Positions 30,984 to 37,004 of a stretch of 37,004 bases of DNA are shown here, in pieces (the stretch's first letter is position 1; each line of letters opens with the position of its first letter). The stretch is from Sporanaerobium hydrogeniformans (GTDB lineage: Bacteria; Bacillota; Clostridia; Lachnospirales; Cellulosilyticaceae). Location: positions 1 through 37,004 of the forward strand of contig NZ_PEDL01000024.1 of the NCBI RefSeq assembly GCF_002735925.1, written 5' to 3'. The notes beneath the pieces are model-generated. The model searched no databases. It had not been told where the DNA came from and saw only the letters and a program-made list of their open reading frames with translations. Made by a program: the position numbers and the translations under genes.

Positions 30984-32372
30984 TTATTGCCAGTTAGGAT
31001 CTTTTTGAAGTGCAGCTGTTTTTGCTCTATTGTCATCCATATTTTTAAGTACTGTATTTGCATCCATTTTGCCTAAACAATAAGCTACCATATCTGCACC
31101 AAAATCCATCCAGTAATCATTAGTATATTTAGTACCATTTTGAAGAACAGATACATTCATCTTGTTTTGATCAATTGTCTTCATGAACTCTTCTTCTGCT
31201 GGTAACCAATTCTGTTTAACATCATTATTGTTTACATGAATGTTAGTGTAAGCTGGTGAATTATCTAAAATCTCTTGTAAGCTTTCTGTTTGACTAACAA
31301 AATCAAAGAAAGTTTTTACTAATTCTTCATTCTTAGTTTCCTTATACCCAAACATAGTAGGACCTGCTGGACTGGTTGGGAACCAAGTATTATCACCTAA
31401 TGGAATAAGGAATAATCCAAATTCATCTGTTGATTGTGTCTCATCTTGGATTTGTTTTACAAAACTTGAATTTGCCATAGCCATAGCAATTTTTCTATCA
31501 GCAAAATCATTAGCCATATTGGTGCTATCTGTACCAATCCAGTCTTCTCCAAAATATCCTTTGTCAGATAACTCTTTAAATTGTTCTAATACTTGTAACA
31601 TCTTTTCATTTCCTGCAAAGGTAGCTTTGTTCGTATTTAAAGCCTCATATAAACCAGGTTGTGCTTCTTCATATACACCACCTATTTGGAAAAAGGCAAG
31701 CTGATGTTGCCAGCCATCTGCTCCTGGTAAAAACCATGGTGTAATACCTTTTGCTGCAATGGTTTCACATGCTTTTAAAAGCTCATCATATGTTTTAGGT
31801 GTAGATGTTATTCCTAATTCATTAAAAAGTGTCTTATTATATACCATGACATATTCTGGTGAATTATGCCATAATTGCATACCATACAGTTTATCTCCTA
31901 CCTTACAAGATTTTAACCTTGCTTCTGGGACAACTGACTCCCAGCTTGCCCCTGTAAAATCAATACAATATGCTTCAGGATCTACAATAACAGATTCGAT
32001 CGCAAAGGGGTTGGATTGAATCCAGAAAACATCTGCACAAGTTCCACTTGTTAATTTCGCCTGTAGTACATCACTATATTGTTCTGCTGGGATTGTTTGA
32101 AGGTCTACTGTTACACCATATGTATCTTCAAAACGTGAAAGAGTTTGATCATAACGATTATCCATCCATCCTGCTGATACTAAAATGCTTAAAGTCTCCC
32201 CTGCAAATTTATCATTTTTTTCTGTTTCTGCCTTTGCTTCTGTTTCTGCTGAAGCAGCTGGTGTACTACTTGAACTTGCAGGCGCTTGTTCTGCTGTTTT
32301 ACCACCACAACCTGCCAAAAGCATACTTCCAACACCCAAAGCTAATAAACCACTCATCCATTTCTTTTTCAT
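30984..32372 (-). CDS. Extracellular solute-binding lipoprotein of a sugar ABC transporter
   Basis: 462 residues from ATG 32372, after GGGAGGG. The signal peptide K-K-K-W-M-S-G-L-L-A-L-G-V-G-S-M-L-L-A-G-C ends in a lipobox, with C22 as the lipidated residue; a low-complexity A/S/T/E linker follows to about residue 55. The rest has the fold pattern of family 1 binding proteins (V-D-L-Q-T-I-P, D-V-F-W-I-Q-S-N, P-K-T-Y-D-E-L-L-K-A, G-I-T-P-W-F-L-P). It captures the solute outside the membrane for the two permeases. The substrate is not evident; a glycan or oligosaccharide is likely by family. Confidence 0.92.
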   Translation of the reverse strand: MKKKWMSGLLALGVGSMLLAGCGGKTAEQAPASSSSTPAASAETEAKAETEKNDKFAGETLSILVSAGWMDNRYDQTLSRFEDTYGVTVDLQTIPAEQYSDVLQAKLTSGTCADVFWIQSNPFAIESVIVDPEAYCIDFTGASWESVVPEARLKSCKVGDKLYGMQLWHNSPEYVMVYNKTLFNELGITSTPKTYDELLKACETIAAKGITPWFLPGADGWQHQLAFFQIGGVYEEAQPGLYEALNTNKATFAGNEKMLQVLEQFKELSDKGYFGEDWIGTDSTNMANDFADRKIAMAMANSSFVKQIQDETQSTDEFGLFLIPLGDNTWFPTSPAGPTMFGYKETKNEELVKTFFDFVSQTESLQEILDNSPAYTNIHVNNNDVKQNWLPAEEEFMKTIDQNKMNVSVLQNGTKYTNDYWMDFGADMVAYCLGKMDANTVLKNMDDNRAKTAALQKDPNWQ

Positions 32373-32427
32373 ACTTCTTACCCTCCCTTAGAATAGACTA
32401 ACTGATACCTTGTTCATTTATACTTTT

Positions 32428-32486
32428 ATTTTACTCCCTAGAACTTTCTGAATCTATGCACTTTTATGTACTGTTTTTGCACTTTT
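32428..32486 (-). promoter_or_regulatory. Promoter of the ABC operon with AraC-type tandem site
   Basis: On the minus strand TAGATT (32451-32456), 17 bp, TAAAAT (32428-32433) is a weak promoter needing an activator. Directly upstream are two exact copies of AAAAGTGCA (32457-32465 and 32478-32486), 21 bp apart, which is two helical turns. This is the classic arrangement of AraC-family class II activation, and the YesN-like regulator at 35762 is the obvious candidate. Confidence 0.6.
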
Positions 32487-32624
32487 TTAACAGTTATATC
32501 ATTTTTTATAGAACTCATTTATAATTTGTGTCTAATTTAAATTTTTCAAACGGACTAGACCACGTTATATTATCCTACTACCTATTCTAATCTCATTAAA
32601 TTTTAGACATATTTGCCTAATCCC

Positions 32625-33818
32625 TTAAAGTGTATCCTCGAAACTTCCTCTCACATCACTCCAGTTGGCATCTGCATAAGCTAATAGAGTCTCTGCTTGT
32701 TCCAATGACATTTCAGGAAAATGTATGAATAAGCTGTGTGAGCCATAACGTTTCACTATACGGTCTACATTTTGAATCCAATCTTCAAATTCTCCAGAAT
32801 AAACCTTTACCCATAAAGATTTACCAGCAGCTCTTGCTTTATCATAAATTTGATACCATTCTTCATAGGTACCATCTGGGCCATAATCACCACTGGTCCA
32901 TTGAAGAGCATCAATCTCATCTATTTCCATAATAGCGTCTAGGTGCCTAATACAATCCGGTCCATCTAAGTGATAAAGCACACAATCAAGCTTTTTTGCT
33001 TGTTCACGAAGGGGTTCTAAAATAAATTCTCTATATTGGGCGGGCGACATCATAGCTGCAAAGTCACATTGTAATTTTGCAGTTTTTCCTGGACCCCAAA
33101 TTTGGAAAACAGTATAGCAAGAGCCTTGATCCTGTTCATTCTTTATAAGTTCATAAAAACGATTATAATATTCAAAGTAAATAGTACTTACCTGTCTAAT
33201 ACGTTCCTTTACTTCTTCTGGTTCATCCATCATATCAAAGATAGTGTTTTGTGCTCCTCTTAAAGATGCTAGAACATCAATATTTTCCATGAGGTCAGGC
33301 ATGCCTATATAAAAATCATCTTGTACCAGTTCTTTAACTGCCTTTACAAGTTCATAATGCTTTTTCCACCATTTATTTTCCGGATCAAAGACAAGAGGAG
33401 AAGTGTTTTCCCAATCTTCAACACATTCTTCAAACCAAACAGTATCATCGTTAAACACAATATCAGAACCAATATAGCTAGCTATAGAACCAGGACCAAA
33501 ATCCACATTAATATTGGGAAAACTTTCTGCCAAAAACAGATGATTTTCACAAAAATGACGATATCTAGCTACCATACGTTCTGCATTTTGATACTTATCT
33601 TCCATATCCACATACATAAGTTCATCTGGCAACGTATAGTCATTTCCTTGACATACAGCTGCATAGGTCTTCTTATTGTTTTTAATGGTCTCATTATAAG
33701 CTTCTTCTATTTCTGGTTTTCTTGCCACAATACTCATAAGTGGTCTTCCTACATTTTGATGTTTCCAATAATTCTCCCACTTCTTTTTAGCCTCTTCCCA
33801 ATCTGGTTTATACTTCAT
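32625..33818 (-). CDS. URO-D-superfamily protein, probable methyltransferase-like
   Basis: 397 residues from ATG 33818, after GAGGAGGG. The fold pattern is that of uroporphyrinogen decarboxylase-like and corrinoid methyltransferase proteins: F-G-P-G-S-I-A, then I-G-M-P-D-L-M-E-N-I-D-V-L-A-S-L-R-G, then V-F-Q-I-W-G-P-G-K-T-A-K-L-Q-C-D, then L-Y-H-L-D-G-P-D-C, then I-D-A-L-Q-W. It is not a true HemE: it lacks the N-terminal substrate motif, and the H-x-C zinc pair of MtaA/CmuA is replaced by H-L-D. Related genes often lie beside sugar ABC transporters in clostridia, with unknown roles. The YesMN regulator is divergent from it, which ties it to the uptake system. Confidence 0.6.
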   Translation of the reverse strand: MKYKPDWEEAKKKWENYWKHQNVGRPLMSIVARKPEIEEAYNETIKNNKKTYAAVCQGNDYTLPDELMYVDMEDKYQNAERMVARYRHFCENHLFLAESFPNINVDFGPGSIASYIGSDIVFNDDTVWFEECVEDWENTSPLVFDPENKWWKKHYELVKAVKELVQDDFYIGMPDLMENIDVLASLRGAQNTIFDMMDEPEEVKERIRQVSTIYFEYYNRFYELIKNEQDQGSCYTVFQIWGPGKTAKLQCDFAAMMSPAQYREFILEPLREQAKKLDCVLYHLDGPDCIRHLDAIMEIDEIDALQWTSGDYGPDGTYEEWYQIYDKARAAGKSLWVKVYSGEFEDWIQNVDRIVKRYGSHSLFIHFPEMSLEQAETLLAYADANWSDVRGSFEDTL

Positions 33819-33867
33819 TTTGAGTCCCTCCTCAAACAGCTTATTTAAATTTACTCTTATTATATAC

Positions 33868-33896
33868 TTGATTTATCTTTGAGGCCTATGTATTAT
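33868..33896 (+). promoter_or_regulatory. Promoter of the yesMN-like operon
   Basis: TTGATT (33868-33873), 17 bp, TATTAT (33891-33896), with transcription starting about 40 nt before ATG 33943. The divergent URO-D-like gene has only a TATAAT (33858-33863 on the minus strand) without a good -35, as expected for an activated promoter. Confidence 0.65.
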
Positions 33897-33942
33897 TAAA
33901 GCAAGAATTTAGACTTTTTTCACACTAGAAAGGATTTTCTTC

Positions 33943-35739
33943 ATGTTTTTCCATAAAAAATGCAGTATACAATTTCAATTCTTTTTAACATATTTGTGCA
34001 TTTCTATCATTGTTATAGGTATATTTTCCTCTTTCTTTTATTACTACATATCTGATATTCTCATCGAAAGGGAGACAGCTGCTTTTCATACTATTGCTTC
34101 AAGCTTTATGACTCAGACAGACAATGCTCTTCGCACAATGGATAAAGTTTCCATCAATATTGGTTATAGTAATCTTATCAAAGATACTATTAATGACTAC
34201 TTTAATTTTACCTCACCCACTCATGATGAGTTTTCTTCTCTAGTCGGACTCTTTGTAGCTATTAATGGAGCAGATTATCAAGTTTTTCATATCAATCTCT
34301 ATGACAAGCAAGGCCAAGTGATCCGAGTGGGTACTACGGCTACACGTAGCACAGTTAATTTAAACGCCTTAGACTGGATTGAAAAAGCTGATAAGTTAAA
34401 AGGACATAAATTACTTAGTAAACCTTATAGCACCAGTTCTATGTCCAATACTTCTACAAGTAGTCCTTATTTTATTTCTCTTTATCGTACTTATTATGAT
34501 AAGTACAAAAAACCTATAGGTTATATCGAAACCATTCAAAAATGTAAAACTATTTTTAATGATATCATTTCTTATTGTAAAAAAAATACAGATACTATTT
34601 CTGTTTATGTATTCGATGCTGGGGGTGCTTTAGTTTATCCTTTTGAACCTTCCTCTTTTAATAATGATACATTGTATACCCATTATTATGATATTGTTAA
34701 AAATAATGCCTCACTCTCTACTTATGAAAATCCTTTGACTGCAAAAAAAGAATTAGTAACTTATGAAACTTCTGATTATAGTCAATGGACTTATATCTGT
34801 GTTCAACCTGAAGCTATTATTTTAGCCCCTGTTAAAAGCTTTACCCATATTTTATATATTGTAATAGCTATCGTGTTTATATTAATTATCTTATTGTCTT
34901 ATACCATGAGCAAAAGTCTTACCAGGCCTATTAATCAATTAGTAGATACTATTGAACAAACTAAACTCGATACCTTAGGATATATGGAAAAAGATAAGCT
35001 CCATACACCTTTTAATGAATTTGATTTACTTAATGAAGCATTTCATAGCATGCAGACTAATCTGAAAATCTCTATGGACGAACTTATTGAAACCAGGCAA
35101 CAGGAGCTCAAATCTAGAAGCCTTGCTTTACAGTCTCAAATGAACCCTCATTTCTACTATAACTCCTTATCGAGTATTATGATTTTAGCTGAGAATGGTC
35201 AGTGTAATGATGTTGTAAAGCTTTGTAAAAACCTGAGTCATATTATGCGTTACATCACTAAAGGTAGTGCTAATCAAGTGCTCATTAACGAGGAGATTGA
35301 CTATGTCAGTAAATACCTTTACTGCATGAAAGTACGTTATCAATCCAGCCTTAATTACACCATTGATGTAGCTCCTGAACTCCTTGATCTTTATGTTCCT
35401 AAGCTTATTATTCAGCCTTTAGTAGAAAACGCTTTGAAATACGGCATTAATGCTATTCCTCTCTGGCAAATTGATATCACAAGTAAAGTAACAGATACCT
35501 ACTGGGAAATTTCTGTTGCCGATTCTGGCCCTGGCTTTTCAGAGGAGGCACTAGCTCTTATTCAAACACGCATTAAAGAAGCTGATACCCATATTGGGAT
35601 GCCTACTATCGAAATAAATGGTATGGGACTTCTTAACGTTTATTCCAGATGGAAATTATATTGTAAAACAGATTTTATCTTTACGTACGCTAACAAAGAA
35701 AATGGTGGCAGCATCGTTACTATAGGTCGATACTTTTAA
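33943..35739 (+). CDS. YesM-type sensor histidine kinase
   Basis: 598 residues from ATG 33943, after AAAGGA. The first membrane segment is about residues 11-36 and the second about 298-320, enclosing a ~260-residue extracellular sensor of Cache type. A HAMP linker follows, then the His_kinase domain L-Q-S-Q-M-N-P-H-F-Y-Y-N-S-L with phospho-acceptor H403, and an ATPase domain with Q-P-L-V-E-N-A-L-K-Y-G and D-S-G-P-G-F. This LytS/YesM layout is typical of kinases paired with AraC-type regulators that control carbohydrate uptake in Gram-positive bacteria. Only 22 bp separate it from the regulator. Confidence 0.93.
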   Translation: MFFHKKCSIQFQFFLTYLCISIIVIGIFSSFFYYYISDILIERETAAFHTIASSFMTQTDNALRTMDKVSINIGYSNLIKDTINDYFNFTSPTHDEFSSLVGLFVAINGADYQVFHINLYDKQGQVIRVGTTATRSTVNLNALDWIEKADKLKGHKLLSKPYSTSSMSNTSTSSPYFISLYRTYYDKYKKPIGYIETIQKCKTIFNDIISYCKKNTDTISVYVFDAGGALVYPFEPSSFNNDTLYTHYYDIVKNNASLSTYENPLTAKKELVTYETSDYSQWTYICVQPEAIILAPVKSFTHILYIVIAIVFILIILLSYTMSKSLTRPINQLVDTIEQTKLDTLGYMEKDKLHTPFNEFDLLNEAFHSMQTNLKISMDELIETRQQELKSRSLALQSQMNPHFYYNSLSSIMILAENGQCNDVVKLCKNLSHIMRYITKGSANQVLINEEIDYVSKYLYCMKVRYQSSLNYTIDVAPELLDLYVPKLIIQPLVENALKYGINAIPLWQIDITSKVTDTYWEISVADSGPGFSEEALALIQTRIKEADTHIGMPTIEINGMGLLNVYSRWKLYCKTDFIFTYANKENGGSIVTIGRYF

Positions 35740-35761
35740 ATAAAAGAAGGGGGATAAAAAA

Positions 35762-36529
35762 ATGAGCCAATTCACTTACTCTGTTATTGTTGCAGAAGAT
35801 GAGGAACTTCTACTTACAAATTTAGTTCAAAAAATTCAAAATACCCAATTAGGTTTTGAAGTACTTGGTACTGCCCAGACAGGTAAAAAAGCACTTGAAT
35901 TAGTAAAAATGCATTCACCTGATTTAGTCATTACTGATATAAAGATGCCTATTATGGATGGTATTGAACTTTTAGATGCCATTCACCTGACTTTTCCTAC
36001 TATACGTTTTATTATTATAAGTGGCTTCTCCGATTTTGATTATGCTAAGCAAGCTATCCGTCTTAAAGTTAATGATTACCTCTTAAAGCCTATAGATAGT
36101 GAAGAACTCTATACTTCCTTATTAAAGATAAAAACAGATTTAGATTTAGAAAGAAGTTCTTATGAAACATTTTTTAGTTTAAGTTCACTAAACACTAGCA
36201 AAGAACATATTGCCGAAATGCTTAAAGAATATATCGTTCACCATTACACCTCCGAAATTAACTTAAACCTTATTGCCAGTAGTATGAATTATAGCTCTAG
36301 TTATTTGACCAAGCTTTTTGTTCAACACTACAATTGTACCCCATCTAAATATATCATTACCCTTCGTCTTCAAAAAGCTCGCCACCTTCTTTTGCATCAT
36401 CCTGAGCTTTCTATTCGTCAAATTGGGGAGCTAGTTGGTTATCAAGATCAAGGATATTTTAGCCGCATCTTTAAAAAGCAACAAGGTGTAAGTCCTTTTG
36501 ATTATCGTGAGCAAAGTGTAAATGCTTAA
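35762..36529 (+). CDS. YesN-type response regulator with AraC DNA-binding domain
   Basis: 255 residues from ATG 35762, after AAGGGGG. The receiver domain spans about 8-125, with the acidic pair E-D-E near 16-18, phospho-acceptor D59 in V-I-T-D-I-K-M-P, and K in Y-L-L-K-P. The C-terminal 100 residues are an AraC-type double helix-turn-helix (I-A-S-S-M-N-Y-S-S-S-Y-L-T-K-L-F and I-G-E-L-V-G-Y-Q-D-Q-G-Y-F-S-R-I-F-K-K). The linker is short compared with the 350-530-residue YesN proteins. It should activate the divergent uptake genes when phosphorylated by the kinase before it. Confidence 0.93.
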   Translation: MSQFTYSVIVAEDEELLLTNLVQKIQNTQLGFEVLGTAQTGKKALELVKMHSPDLVITDIKMPIMDGIELLDAIHLTFPTIRFIIISGFSDFDYAKQAIRLKVNDYLLKPIDSEELYTSLLKIKTDLDLERSSYETFFSLSSLNTSKEHIAEMLKEYIVHHYTSEINLNLIASSMNYSSSYLTKLFVQHYNCTPSKYIITLRLQKARHLLLHHPELSIRQIGELVGYQDQGYFSRIFKKQQGVSPFDYREQSVNA

Positions 36530-36640
36530 ATTAGAGATGAAGCTCATTTCAAATCATGAACGAAAGATAAATTTTAGTTTATCGAGGTATCTTACACATT
36601 AGACTACTAAAAGGAAAGGATAGGGGTGTTCTCTGGGATC

Positions 36641-36833
36641 GCAAGTAAGGGAGCTCTTCTCCAGCTTCTCGGTCCCCGGATGGGTAAAATCTAAGTTCAG
36701 TCCAATAGGCTAACGGTCCTACCTATCACAAGAAAGGCACTTGTGATAACGTCCCTAAAAGCAGCCTATAGGACTTCTCTAAGATTTTACATCCATCCTG
36801 TGGAGGAAGCTTGCGAAGAACTCCCTTACTTGC
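36641..36833. repeat. 193-bp imperfect long inverted repeat
   Basis: The outer arms GCAAGTAAGGGAG (36641-36653) and 36821-36833 pair perfectly over 13 bp. Further in, TCTTC (36655-36659) pairs with 36815-36819 and AGCTTC (36663-36668) with 36806-36811. GGATGG pairs with CCATCC and 36685-36711 pairs with 36763-36789 at 22 of 27 positions. The centre is a separate hairpin, TATCACAAG (36724-36732) with CTTGTGATA (36740-36748). No ORF of note lies inside. It could be a MITE-like element or a structured RNA. It is 111 bp after the YesN-like gene. Confidence 0.7.
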
Positions 36834-37004
36834 TAGCCAAAGCTTTATTCTGTTCCAATTTCTTATTTTTTCTTAATTTCCTACTACAGTGATCATGCTA
36901 TACAGTAAGGCATCCCCATACACCATCCCATCCTTTGGGACTCTTAATAATAATTCATGGGTATTGATTTGTTACTCATGTCTTTAAGAAGGAATATAAA
37001 AAAT
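36834..37004. other. Non-coding stretch at the window end
   Basis: No gene is seen here. The sequence is AT-rich, with one GC-rich patch near 36910-36940. The last bases, AAGGAATATAAAAAAT, look like a ribosome binding site followed by the first two bases of an ATG, so a plus-strand gene may begin at the window edge. Confidence 0.3.

Noticed and set aside
32625-33818. Uroporphyrinogen decarboxylase HemE
   Set aside because: The length and fold suit the superfamily, but the HemE N-terminal motif is missing and no haem genes are nearby.

Overview
The window looks like a low-GC Gram-positive chromosome, most likely an anaerobic clostridium of the Lachnospirales type. That reading rests on the strong AGGAGG-type ribosome binding sites, the AT-rich codon use, a cysteine T-box, a YesMN-type two-component system and a ComFB protein. 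The genus is inference.

Positions 1 to about 13,300 are the early and lysogeny end of a temperate prophage integrated at a tRNA-Thr(CGT) gene. Reading leftwards from about 10,775, one long minus-strand early operon carries a BRO-N/KilAC antirepressor, a Cro-like XRE protein, a small helix-turn-helix protein and a second (AntA/AntB) antirepressor. Small proteins follow, then a recombination module (SMC/Rad50-like ATPase, RecT annealase, PD-(D/E)XK nuclease), a replication module (DnaD-like initiator, G39P-like helicase loader), a RusA resolvase, a GIY-YIG protein, and the first 22 codons of a D12-class adenine methyltransferase cut by the window edge. Reading rightwards are an XRE repressor, an ImmA/IrrE-type protease and a tyrosine integrase that ends about 90 bp from the 3' end of tRNA-Thr. 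The other prophage end lies left of the window. One plus-strand gene with its own promoter (8329..8607) sits inside the early operon and looks like an accessory 'moron'; it resembles small Cas2/SinR-like proteins.

Positions 13,300 to 29,000 are chromosomal housekeeping. A T-box-led minus-strand operon runs cysE, cysS, mrnC, a SpoVB/MurJ-type flippase and rlmB; rlmB as read has a frameshift in an A-rich tract. On the plus strand are a histidine phosphatase and glnS. On the minus strand are a GNAT-like protein, an 1128-residue protein with four AAA+-like modules, comFB, murI, a self-contained 5S rRNA-Glu-Pro-Lys-Gly-Phe operon with no 16S or 23S, and a ParA-like ATPase overlapped by a small ORF.

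Positions 29,000 to 36,530 form a solute uptake locus: a URO-D-superfamily protein, a lipoprotein binding protein and two permeases on the minus strand, divergent from a YesM/YesN-type sensor kinase and AraC-type regulator. The permease operon promoter carries a 9-bp direct repeat spaced 21 bp, abutting the -35 element, as expected for an AraC-family activator. After the regulator lies a 193-bp imperfect long inverted repeat of unknown nature.
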